Origin: Alectryocaccomicrobium faecavium
GTDB taxonomy: Bacteria > Bacillota > Clostridia > Christensenellales > Aristaeellaceae
Direction: 5' to 3'
NCBI GenBank assembly: GCA_018713425.1
Contig: DVOT01000140.1
Location: 1-13,131, forward strand
DNA: 13,131 nucleotides
The notes under the pieces were generated by a model, which did no database searches, was not told the DNA's origin, and worked only from the letters and a program-made list of their open reading frames with translations. The position numbers were made by a program, and so were the translations under genes. This document shows, in pieces, positions 1-6,484 of the stretch (the first letter of the stretch is position 1; each line of letters begins with the position of its first letter).

Positions 1-609
1 AGCCGCATGATCAGCGCGCAAAACGGGGTAGACTTCAAGAACGGGGAATACGGGAAACTCAAAAAGGTGTGCTCGATCTGGATCTGTCTGAACGCGCCGA
101 AAGAACGGCGCAACAGCATCACGCGCTACACGTTGCGGGAAGAACAGCTCGTGGGGAATAGCGTGGAAGCGGCGAAGAACTACGATCTGATATCTGTGGT
201 GATGATTTGCCTGGGCGATGCGCAGGAGCGGCAGGCGGACGTGCTGCGGATGCTGGATGTGCTGCTGTCGTCGGAGTGCAGGGCGGAAGAGAAAAAGCAG
301 ATCCTGGAAGAAGAATTCGCGATTCAAATGAGCGAGAGAGTAGAAGAGGAGGTGGCGCAGATGTGCAATTTGAGTCAGGGGATTGTGGAAAGAGGCATCG
401 CCCAGGGCATGGCCCAGGGCATAGAAAAAGGCATTGCTCAGGGCATGGAAAGAGGCATAGCCCAAGGCGTGGAAAAGGGCGCATTCAACGCCACGCTAGC
501 CAGCCTGCGGCGATTGATCGCCAACGCGGGCATGTCTGCGGAGCAGGCGATGAACGTGCTGGAAATCCCCGCTGCCGAGCGGCCGCGTTATCTGGCGGCC
601 ATGAACTAA
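1..609 (+). CDS. Rpn/PD-(D/E)XK nuclease family transposase-like protein, C-terminal part (5' truncated by window edge)
   Basis: The frame is open from base 1, so the gene begins upstream; the ATG at 7 is probably internal. About 202 residues are visible. The segments IKK/LKKVCSIWICLN, RRNSIT, YDLISVVMICLG, a block rich in EKKQILEEEF and the MCNLSQGI motif just before the tail match, from memory, the C-terminal half of the clostridial PD-(D/E)XK family transposase proteins (Rpn relatives). The catalytic D-ExK part would lie left of the window and cannot be checked. After MCNLSQG comes a run with glycine at every fourth residue (bases 394-480), then a short helical end finishing in AAMN. Rpn proteins of E. 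coli are DNA endonucleases that promote RecA-independent recombination; whether this one is active is unknown. No terminal inverted repeats or target duplications are seen, so it is not called as a mobile element. A terminator follows 72 bp after the stop. Confidence 0.8.
   Translation, partial: SRMISAQNGVDFKNGEYGKLKKVCSIWICLNAPKERRNSITRYTLREEQLVGNSVEAAKNYDLISVVMICLGDAQERQADVLRMLDVLLSSECRAEEKKQILEEEFAIQMSERVEEEVAQMCNLSQGIVERGIAQGMAQGIEKGIAQGMERGIAQGVEKGAFNATLASLRRLIANAGMSAEQAMNVLEIPAAERPRYLAAMN
394..480 (+). repeat. 12-bp-period repeat coding a Gly-x-x-x tetrapeptide tail
   Basis: GGC glycine codons fall at 394, 406, 418, 430, 442, 454, 466 and 478, exactly 12 bases apart. The units read G-IAQ, G-MAQ, G-IEK, G-IAQ, G-MER, G-IAQ, G-VEK, G. 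A looser 24-bp pattern alternates GIAQ with GMxx/GIEK/GVEK. Synonymous codons differ between units (ATC/ATA/ATT, GCC/GCT, CAG/CAA), so this is an aged repeat rather than a fresh expansion. Such tails are common in this protein family and vary in unit number. Confidence 0.85.
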
Positions 610-617
610 GCGCGCAT

Positions 618-637
618 GCCGCCCTTTGCTAGGCGGC
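618..637. other. Small GC stem-loop after the Rpn-like gene
   Basis: GCCGCC at 618-623 pairs perfectly with GGCGGC at 632-637 around an 8-base loop, 9 bp after the stop codon. No T-run follows on either strand, so it is not a classical intrinsic terminator. It may act as an RNA 3'-end structure upstream of the real terminator at 681-722, or be chance in GC-rich DNA. Confidence 0.4.
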
Positions 638-680
638 GGACAGCGGCGCAAAAATTTTCATCCCAAGCAAATTGTACCAC

Positions 681-722
681 AAAAAGCGGATGTGGGGCTT
701 TCGGTTCCCAATCCGCTTTTTT
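681..722 (+). terminator. Strong intrinsic terminator, possibly bidirectional
   Basis: AAAAAGCGGAT at 681-691 pairs with ATCCGCTTTTT at 711-721. The inner pairing TGGG/CCCA leaves one bulged G and a loop of about 10 bases. A T-run follows the plus-strand stem and an A-run precedes it, so it could also work on the minus strand. It ends the Rpn-like transcript and makes a helicase start upstream of it unlikely. Confidence 0.85.
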
Positions 723-797
723 CGCAGTCCGTTCGAAAAGTGAAAGATTCATTTTTTCGAGAAACATCATGCAGCGTACACGCCGCTGCTGCGAGAA

Positions 798-803
798 GAA
801 GGA
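798..803 (+). promoter_or_regulatory. Ribosome binding site that fixes the TTG start of the helicase
   Basis: AAGGAG at 798-803 lies 8 bases before TTG at 812, which is in the helicase frame. The only nearby ATG (807) is 3 bases from the site and in another frame, where it gives a 5-codon ORF ending in TAG. Earlier in-frame starts would lie before or inside the terminator at 681-722. Confidence 0.75.
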
Positions 804-811
804 GACATGGA

Positions 812-3172
812 TTGGATCGCGTAGTTGTAAGCGTCCGCACGATTGCGGAATTTTCCATGGAAAGCGGGGATCTATACCCCAATATGGACGCCTATGAGCG
901 CATGCAGGATGGCGCGCAAGCGCATAAACGGCTGCAAATGGCCTATGGCGAGGGCGCGAAGGCGGAGGTGGCGGTGGCGCTGGACGCCGAGGTGGAAGGC
1001 GTGCCCATGCGCGTGCAGGGCCGCATCGACGGGCTGCTCCAGGGGGAAAACGGGGCGTACACCGTGCAGGAGATCAAGTCCACGCGCCACAACCCGCGCT
1101 ACATCCGGGAAAACGACAATCCCGTACACTGGGCGCAGGCGGAAATTTACGCCTATCTGTTCGCGCGTCTAAACAATCTCGCGCGCATTTCGGTGATGCT
1201 CACCTATGTGAACAGCGCGGATGGCGAAGCCTCGTTTACGCGAGAACATACGCAGGGCGAGCTGGAAGAAATCTTTCTTTTCCATGCGGGCAAGTACGCC
1301 CGCTGGTTGCGCGCCATTGGCGATTGGCGCGAGAATTGCCGCGAAAGCGCGCGCGCCGTGCAGTTCCCGCACGCAAATTACCGCAAAGGCCAGCGCAAAA
1401 TGGCCAAAAACGCCTATATCGCCATTCGCGACCAGAAATTGCTCCTCTGCCAGGCGCCCACCGGCACGGGGAAAACGCTGGGCGCGCTGTTCCCCGCGGT
1501 GAAGGCCATCAGCGAGGGGCTGATCGCGCGCGCGTTTTACCTTACGGCTCGCACCACCGCCCGCCGCGCGGCGGAGGACGCGTTGCGCCTTTTGCGGCAA
1601 AACGGGCTGAAACTGCGCGCGGTGACGCTCACGGCCAAGGATAAGATTTGCTTTTCGCCGCGCACCAGTTGCCACCCCTCCGAGTGCGTGTTTGCCCAGG
1701 ACTATTTCGATAAGCGGCGCGAAGCCCTGCGCGAGGCGCTGAACCTGCAGGCGCTCGACCGTGCGGCCATTGAGGCGCTCGCGCGCGAATACGACGTGTG
1801 CCCCTTTGAGCTTTCGCTCGATCTCACGGAAACCGCCGAGATCATCATCTGCGATTACAACTATGTGTTCGATCCGCACGTGCGGCTCAAGCGGTTTTTT
1901 GGCGATAAGGCCATCAAGGGCGATTACGCGCTGATGATAGACGAGGCGCACAATCTGTTTCCCCGCGCGCAGGATATGCTTTCCGCGCAGCTCAGCGAGC
2001 GTTCCCTGCGCCTGGTGCGCCGCGCGCTCAAAGAATGGGTGGGCAAGGAAAACGAGGTGTACAAGGCGCTTTCGGATGTGATCCGCGTGATGTGCCGCCT
2101 GAACCGCGAACTGGACGCGCCGGAATGCCAACTGGCCCCCTATGGCGCGCTGCACGACGCGGTGGCGAAATTTGTGGCCGCCGGGGAGGGGCACATTTCC
2201 GAAAATGAAATGCTGGCCGAGGCGCTGTTTGCCGCCATGGATTATTTGCGCGTGGAGCAGGAATTCGATGACGAGCGCATGCGCGTGCTTTACGTCACGG
2301 GCAAGCATCTCACGGTGAAGCTGTGGCGCTATCTGCCCACGGACGAGATTTCCGCCGTGCTCCACCGCGCGCGCGGAGGCGTTTTGTTCTCGGCCACGCT
2401 TTCGCCCATGGAACATTACGCGCTGCTTTTGGGGCTGAACGAACGCGGAGGCGACGCGCTGGTCGATCTGCCCTCGCCCTTCCCGCCGGAGAACTTTTTG
2501 CCCATTGCGCTCAATCTGCCCACGCGCTATTCGGCGCGCGGGGAAACGGCGGCGCGCGTGGCCCAGGCGATTTATCAAATGGCGCGCGCGCATACGGGCA
2601 ACTATATCGCCTGTTTTCCTTCTTACGCGTATCTGGAGATGGTGCGGGAAATTTTCGCGGCAACCTATCCGCAGGTGCGCGTGATCGTGCAGCGCGGCGA
2701 AATGGCGGAAGAAGAGCGCGACGCTTTTCTCGCGCAGTTTTCCTGCGCGCCGCGCGCGAGCATGGTGGCGTTCATCGTGATGGGCGGCGTATTCGCCGAG
2801 GGCGTGGATTTGCCGGGCGAGCGGCTTTCTGGCGCGGCGATTGTGGGCGTGGGCATGCCGCAGCTGAGCTTTGAGCGGGACACCTTTGCTTCTCTGGTGG
2901 AGGATGGCGAGGGGAGCGGCTTTGAGATGGCCTATGTGTATCCCGGCATCATCCGGGTGCTTCAGGCCGCCGGGCGGGTGATCCGCTCGGAAACGGACAA
3001 GGGCGTGGCGCTGCTCATCGACGAGCGGTTTTGCGAGGAGCGCTTCGCGCGCCTGTTGCCGCGCCATTACCGGGTGCGCCGGGCGGACAGCCTTTCCCAG
3101 GTGGGCGCGCTGTTAAGCGCGTTTTGGGCGCAACCGGCGCAGCAGCCGCCACAGGAGGAGCGCGGCCAATAG
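812..3172 (+). CDS. XPD/DinG-type Fe-S DNA helicase with N-terminal PD-(D/E)XK nuclease domain
   Basis: A 786-residue protein if started at TTG 812; the N-terminus VVVSVRTIAEF then matches the SVRxLVEF start I recall for the clostridial family. Residues about 1-140 form a RecB/Cas4-like nuclease core with all expected residues: His38, Asp73 (GRIDG), Glu87-x-Lys89 (EIKS) and Gln109/Tyr113. The helicase part has the Walker A motif APTGTGKT (Lys221), four cysteines at 280, 287, 292 and 330 spaced like an XPD-family 4Fe-4S site, DEAH at 377-380, the SAT motif at 527-529, FAEGVDLPG at 661-669 and QAAGRVIR at 718-725. It should unwind DNA 5' to 3' using ATP, probably in repair; the nuclease may cut single-stranded DNA, but that is inferred. 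It stands alone on the plus strand, and its last 60 bp overlap the end of the convergent vanZ-like gene. I see no good promoter in 723-797. Confidence 0.9.
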   Translation: MDRVVVSVRTIAEFSMESGDLYPNMDAYERMQDGAQAHKRLQMAYGEGAKAEVAVALDAEVEGVPMRVQGRIDGLLQGENGAYTVQEIKSTRHNPRYIRENDNPVHWAQAEIYAYLFARLNNLARISVMLTYVNSADGEASFTREHTQGELEEIFLFHAGKYARWLRAIGDWRENCRESARAVQFPHANYRKGQRKMAKNAYIAIRDQKLLLCQAPTGTGKTLGALFPAVKAISEGLIARAFYLTARTTARRAAEDALRLLRQNGLKLRAVTLTAKDKICFSPRTSCHPSECVFAQDYFDKRREALREALNLQALDRAAIEALAREYDVCPFELSLDLTETAEIIICDYNYVFDPHVRLKRFFGDKAIKGDYALMIDEAHNLFPRAQDMLSAQLSERSLRLVRRALKEWVGKENEVYKALSDVIRVMCRLNRELDAPECQLAPYGALHDAVAKFVAAGEGHISENEMLAEALFAAMDYLRVEQEFDDERMRVLYVTGKHLTVKLWRYLPTDEISAVLHRARGGVLFSATLSPMEHYALLLGLNERGGDALVDLPSPFPPENFLPIALNLPTRYSARGETAARVAQAIYQMARAHTGNYIACFPSYAYLEMVREIFAATYPQVRVIVQRGEMAEEERDAFLAQFSCAPRASMVAFIVMGGVFAEGVDLPGERLSGAAIVGVGMPQLSFERDTFASLVEDGEGSGFEMAYVYPGIIRVLQAAGRVIRSETDKGVALLIDERFCEERFARLLPRHYRVRRADSLSQVGALLSAFWAQPAQQPPQEERGQ

Positions 3173-3556
3173 GCCCACCCAATACCCCGCCGCGTCGATC
3201 CAGATGTCCGTCACCAGCGGGCCGCGCCCGGAGAGCACTTGGATGCTCTCGTCGATTACGGCGGCGAGCAGGCCCAAAAGCGCGTGGTTCAGCAGGCGGG
3301 AGGCGGAATGGTTCCGGGCGAACGCAAAGGTCGCGCCGGAAAGCGCGCCCAGAGCGGCGTATTCGCAAAAGTGCGCCAGCTTGCGCACGTCAAAGGGCAG
3401 TTTTTCCAGGCGGAAGAAGCGCAGCAGCCACGTTTCCACCGCGCTGGAAAGCGCGCCTGAGGCGTCTTTGGAAAGCAGCGAATTGCCCCAGATAAAGGCG
3501 ATGGCGATGAGCGAGAGCGCGTAAAGCCAAACGAGCAGCGCGCGGGATTTAGCCAT
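3113..3556 (-). CDS. VanZ-like membrane protein
   Basis: A 147-residue, mainly hydrophobic protein with about four membrane segments. It carries the VanZ signatures RKLAHFCEY (58-66), DESIQ (102-106) and GRGPLVTDIWIDAAG (110-124), plus a basic C-terminus. VanZ of Enterococcus gives low-level teicoplanin resistance by an unclear route; most family members are uncharacterised envelope proteins, so drug resistance should not be assumed. The start ATG overlaps the stop of the LCP gene by 8 bp, with GAAGGAG at 3564-3570 as ribosome site inside the LCP gene, so the two are probably translationally coupled. It is the last gene of the apbE-LCP-vanZ operon. Its final 20 codons run antisense to the helicase 3' end, and no terminator is visible between them. 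Confidence 0.85.
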   Translation of the reverse strand: MAKSRALLVWLYALSLIAIAFIWGNSLLSKDASGALSSAVETWLLRFFRLEKLPFDVRKLAHFCEYAALGALSGATFAFARNHSASRLLNHALLGLLAAVIDESIQVLSGRGPLVTDIWIDAAGYWVGLLAALLLWRLLRRLRPKRA

Positions 3557-4580
3557 AGATAAACTCCTTCAAAAGATTGCGGTTTTCTTCCCAGTCGGGC
3601 ACGAGGTAGGAACCGTCTTCGGTGAACGCGCCGTCCGCGGGCAGGCGGAATTGCTCCATGCCGTCGGAAAACAGCGCCTTTAGGCCCAGGGAAAGCAACT
3701 CCACGGTATTTAGATTGGTGTCCAGCGAATCGAGCGCGGTTTGCGCCAGTTGCGTTAGGGCCACGGGGTTCCACATGCGGGATTTGGCCTTTTGCAAAAA
3801 GGCGTCCAGCACCGTGCGTTGGCGGCTGGTGCGCGCGTAATCGTAGCCGATTTTGCGGATGCGCGCGTAGGCCAGGGCCTGCACGCCGTCGAGGTGTACG
3901 CTATCGCCATAGGCCGCGAGCGGGGTGATGGTGTAGCCCCGCGCCTGAAAGCCTTCCCAGCACTGGGTGATGTTTCGGTTGACCTCGCCGAGCTCTTCTT
4001 CCGTCACCGGGATATCAATGCCGCCCACCGCGTCGATGATGGGCGGGAACGAAAAATAGTCCACCGCGGCGTATTGGGTGATGTTCATGCCGTAATTTTC
4101 GTTGATGGTGCGCATCACCAATTCCGGCCCGCCGTAGGCGTAGGCGGCGTTCAGCTTGCCCTCGCCATGGCCGGGGATGGTTACCCGAGTGTCGCGCAGC
4201 AAACTGGTGAGCTTGACCTTGCCCCCGCCAAAGGAGGCGATGATGATGGAATCCGAGCGCTGGGTGCGGTTGGCGTCGATATCCACGCCCAAGAGCAGGA
4301 TATTGGTATAGCCGCCCGGCAGGTCGCCCGCCGCGCTCACGGCGGAACCATTCCGGAACAGGCCCACCGGATAGCCATAGAGCAGCGCTACGGATAGCGC
4401 GAGCACGAACAGCAGCTTTAGGCCCAGGGCAACCAGGTGGAACAGGCAGCCGTGCCGCCGCCGCGGACGGCGGGGCGGACGGCGTTCTTCCCACCAGCTT
4501 TCCCGTTCCCAGCGTTCTTCGCGCGGCGGCGGGGCGCTGCGCCGCCGTGGGCGGCGGGGCGGGCGTTCGTCATAATACAT
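3549..4580 (-). CDS. LytR-CpsA-Psr (LCP) family cell-wall ligase
   Basis: A 343-residue protein started at ATG 4580, with AGGAGG at 4587-4592 six bases upstream. A longer frame reaches 4919 but runs through apbE, so it is rejected. Residues 1-43 are a cytoplasmic, Arg/Pro/Trp-rich tail, followed by a membrane anchor at about 45-70 and an outside LCP domain from about 90. LCP marks are NILLLGVD (93-100), RSDS (108-111), RDTRVTIPG (129-137), GKLNAAYAYGG (141-151), IIDAVGGIDI (181-190), LDGVQALAYARIR (230-242) and the RQR at 253-255. The family transfers lipid-linked glycopolymers such as teichoic acid or capsule onto peptidoglycan. It lies 22 bp after apbE and overlaps the vanZ-like gene by 8 bp. 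The substrate cannot be told from sequence. Confidence 0.92.
   Translation of the reverse strand: MYYDERPPRRPRRRSAPPPREERWERESWWEERRPPRRPRRRHGCLFHLVALGLKLLFVLALSVALLYGYPVGLFRNGSAVSAAGDLPGGYTNILLLGVDIDANRTQRSDSIIIASFGGGKVKLTSLLRDTRVTIPGHGEGKLNAAYAYGGPELVMRTINENYGMNITQYAAVDYFSFPPIIDAVGGIDIPVTEEELGEVNRNITQCWEGFQARGYTITPLAAYGDSVHLDGVQALAYARIRKIGYDYARTSRQRTVLDAFLQKAKSRMWNPVALTQLAQTALDSLDTNLNTVELLSLGLKALFSDGMEQFRLPADGAFTEDGSYLVPDWEENRNLLKEFIYG
4455..4565 (-). repeat. Duplicated Arg/Pro nonapeptide in the LCP cytoplasmic tail
   Basis: The peptide RPPRRPRRR is coded twice, at 4539-4565 (residues 6-14) and 4455-4481 (residues 34-42). The two DNA copies differ at several third positions but keep the same protein. 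The spacer between them is acidic and rich in tryptophan, giving a basic-acidic-basic layout before the membrane helix. Confidence 0.85.
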
Positions 4581-4602
4581 ATGCTGCCTCCTCGGGTGTG
4601 TT

Positions 4603-5583
4603 TCATTCGTTGGGCAAAAGGCCGTCGCTCGCGCGCACTTCGCCGTCCGGCAAAATCCAGATGCCTTTTGCGCCCATGGATTCGACCAGCGCGCGGGAAT
4701 CCTCGTATTCCAGCAAAAAGGCGCTGGTGGAGAGCCAGTCCGCCAGGGCGGAATCCGCGCAGAACACCGTCGTTTGCCGGTAGAGGTTCGCGGGATAGAG
4801 GGTGTCGGGATCGATGATGTGGTGGTAGCGCACGCCGTCCACGGTGAAATAGCGCTGGCTGCCGCCGCTGGTGACCGCGCATCCATCCGCCACGGGCACA
4901 ACGCACAGCACGCCGCCATCCGGGTGGGAAACGGCGATGTCCCAGGCCGCGCGCCCGTCCCCGGGCTTGCCCGCCGCCACGACGTTCCCGCCCGCGTCGA
5001 TGAGCAGGATTTCTTCTCCCAGCGCTTGCGCGATGCGCTCCGCCGCGTATCCCTTGGCCAGCGCGCCGAAATCCAGCGACAGGGCGGGATCCCGCAGCCG
5101 CACGGTTCCGGCGGCCGCGTCCACCTCCACGAGCGAAAAATCCGTGTGTGCGGCGGCGGCCTCGAGCGCTTCCTGGCTGGGCAGCGCGCCGCTTTCCCGC
5201 GCGGCGTGCCATATGTCGGTCACCGCGCCCATGGCCACGTTCACCCGGTCGCAAACCGCGTACCATTCTTGGGCGAGCAGGAGCAGTTCCAGCAGTTCCG
5301 GTTCCACCGGCGTGGCCTCGCCCTGTGCGTGGTTCAGCGCCCACACGCCCTGAACGCCCTCGTGCGCTTCGTAGCGGTCGAAGATCGCGTCGTAGCGCAA
5401 AAATTCCGCCTCCGCCTGCTCGCAGAGGCGGCGGAAAGAAGCCTCGTCGCGCGTGTAGGCGGTGAGGCGGATGACGGTGTCGAACGCGTCGTAAAATTCA
5501 TACTGCCGCTTTTGCGGCCCCGCGCAGCCGGAAAGGAGCGGCGCGAGCGCGCAAAGCAGGAGCCATATTGCCATCTTTCGCAT
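4603..5583 (-). CDS. apbE: ApbE-family FAD:protein FMN transferase, predicted lipoprotein
   Basis: A 326-residue protein. Residues 1-20 are a lipoprotein signal ending in LLSGC, so the mature enzyme should be anchored outside the membrane at Cys20. ApbE motifs are DFGALAKGYAAERI (171-184), IDAGGN (195-200), WDIAVSHPD (214-222), VTSGG (237-241), HHIIDP (254-259) and the metal-site region ADWLSTSAF (281-289). The enzyme attaches FMN from FAD to Thr/Ser of partner proteins such as NqrC, RnfG or PplA. First gene of a minus-strand operon with LCP and vanZ-like genes, and divergent from NusG_II and Gx genes of a probably related pathway. No Shine-Dalgarno is seen before ATG 5583, and a -10 box TATACT ends 6 bases upstream, so the mRNA may be leaderless. 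The start at Met1 is preferred because Met4 would remove the basic end of the signal peptide. Confidence 0.92.
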   Translation of the reverse strand: MRKMAIWLLLCALAPLLSGCAGPQKRQYEFYDAFDTVIRLTAYTRDEASFRRLCEQAEAEFLRYDAIFDRYEAHEGVQGVWALNHAQGEATPVEPELLELLLLAQEWYAVCDRVNVAMGAVTDIWHAARESGALPSQEALEAAAAHTDFSLVEVDAAAGTVRLRDPALSLDFGALAKGYAAERIAQALGEEILLIDAGGNVVAAGKPGDGRAAWDIAVSHPDGGVLCVVPVADGCAVTSGGSQRYFTVDGVRYHHIIDPDTLYPANLYRQTTVFCADSALADWLSTSAFLLEYEDSRALVESMGAKGIWILPDGEVRASDGLLPNE

Positions 5584-5597
5584 GCGCTCAGTATACT
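5568..5597. promoter_or_regulatory. Shared palindromic -10 region between apbE and the NusG_II gene
   Basis: AGTATACT at 5590-5597 is a perfect palindrome, so TATACT is read on both strands. On the plus strand TTGCCA (5568-5573) lies 18 bases upstream of TATACT (5592-5597), giving a good promoter for the NusG_II-Gx genes with a start near 5604. On the minus strand TATACT (5595-5590) would start transcription at about 5583, the A of the apbE ATG, but the -35 position (TAGCAT) is poor. Confidence 0.55.
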
Positions 5598-5653
5598 ACA
5601 CGGGCGCGAAAAATGCTATCGCACAATGTAAAAAAGCCGCGGAGGGGATTGCC

Positions 5654-5995
5654 ATGAAAAAAGGGGATTGCGCGTTGATCGCCGTGCTGGCGGCGGCGGC
5701 CCTGCTGCCGCTGGGCCTGCTCAAGGAGCCAAGCGGCGCGGTTTGCGCGCGCCTGAAGGTGGATGGGAAAGTGGTGTGCGAAATCACTTCGGGCACATAC
5801 CGCTGGCAGGCGGGCGAGGATTACCTGGAATTTTGCTTTGAGGACGGGCGCGCGCGGGTGCTCGCCTCCAGTTGCCCGGATCAGATCTGCGTGCAGAGCG
5901 GCGAAGTCTATGGCGCGGGCCGCGCGATTCTTTGCCTGCCCAATCGCGCGGCGGTGGAACTCGCCGGCCCGGACGCGGCCGACGCGGTGGTGTAG
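5654..5995 (+). CDS. NusG domain II (NusG_II/DUF1312) membrane-anchored protein, EetA-like
   Basis: A 113-residue protein from ATG 5654, preceded by GGAGGGG at 5641-5647. Residues 7-23 form one membrane anchor, and the rest should lie outside. The NusG_II signature is clear: the GKVVCEI strand, SSCPDQIC (72-79), and AILCLPN (91-97). This domain is named for similarity to a NusG insert but is not a transcription factor. In Bacillota it sits beside Gx transporters and ApbE; Listeria EetA is, as I recall, of this type, and is needed for flavin-based extracellular electron transfer. The outside part holds six cysteines (31, 42, 61, 74, 79, 94), of which I recall only the last three as usual. It is followed one base after its stop by the Gx gene, so the two are co-expressed. 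Confidence 0.8.
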   Translation: MKKGDCALIAVLAAAALLPLGLLKEPSGAVCARLKVDGKVVCEITSGTYRWQAGEDYLEFCFEDGRARVLASSCPDQICVQSGEVYGAGRAILCLPNRAAVELAGPDAADAVV

Positions 5996-5996
5996 C

Positions 5997-6482
5997 GTGG
6001 CCGCCCGTTTGGCGCGCCTGGGCCTGCTCACGGCGCTGGCGCTGGCGCTTTCCGGCCTGGAGCGGCTTTTGCCCGCGCCTTCCGCCCTGCCGGGGATCAA
6101 GCTGGGGCTTGGCAACCTCGCGGTGGTCATCGCCCTGTATCGCTACGGGGCCAGGGACGCGCTGCTGGTTTCCGTGGCGCGCATTTTGCTTTCTTCCTTT
6201 TTATTTTCCACGCTGTCTGGCGCGCTCTATTCGCTCGCGGGCGGGCTTTGCGCCCTGGGGGCGATGGCGCTTCTTTACCGCTGCCGCGCTTTTAGCCCCA
6301 TCGGCGTTAGCGCGCTGGGCGGATTTGTACACAACGCGGCGCAACTCGCCGTGGCCGTTTTCGCCGTGCGCACGCGGCAGGTAGCCGCCTATTTTCCGAT
6401 TTTGGCATTTTTTGGGCTGGCGACCGGCATTTTGAATGGCGTTATTGCAAATCTTTCACTCGCGCGGATGCGTCGAAACTGA
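5997..6482 (+). CDS. Gx transporter family membrane protein (heptaprenyl diphosphate synthase component I-like, EetB-like)
   Basis: A 161-residue, very hydrophobic protein with about five membrane segments. PGIKLGLGN (32-40) and HNAAQLAVA (112-120) mark the Gx/Hpre_diP_synt_I family. The start is taken as GTG 5997, one base after the stop of the NusG_II gene; no clear ribosome site is seen, so translation probably depends on coupling. A longer frame from 5763 overlaps the NusG_II gene fully and is rejected. The old name, component I of heptaprenyl diphosphate synthase, rests on gene neighbourhood; the fold is related to small-molecule S-components. Together with the NusG_II gene and apbE, a role in flavin or quinone supply outside the membrane is likely but inferred. 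No intrinsic terminator follows. Confidence 0.8.
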   Translation: MAARLARLGLLTALALALSGLERLLPAPSALPGIKLGLGNLAVVIALYRYGARDALLVSVARILLSSFLFSTLSGALYSLAGGLCALGAMALLYRCRAFSPIGVSALGGFVHNAAQLAVAVFAVRTRQVAAYFPILAFFGLATGILNGVIANLSLARMRRN

Positions 6483-6484
6483 TT

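Noticed and set aside
1..722. A complete transposon or insertion sequence carrying the Rpn-like gene
   Set aside because: No terminal inverted repeats or target duplication are visible, the left end is outside the window, and these proteins usually occur without IS ends.
626..811. Upstream extension of the helicase frame to 626
   Set aside because: It would run through the strong terminator at 681-722 and adds 62 residues with no likeness to the family; TTG 812 has the ribosome site.
1169..3067. 632-residue open frame on the minus strand inside the helicase gene
   Set aside because: It mirrors the helicase codons, is rich in His/Arg/Ala as expected from GC-rich antisense, has no family motifs and no ribosome site.
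3113..3556. Calling the VanZ-like gene an antibiotic-resistance gene
   Set aside because: No other van genes are present, and VanZ-like proteins are widespread in Bacillota without known resistance roles.
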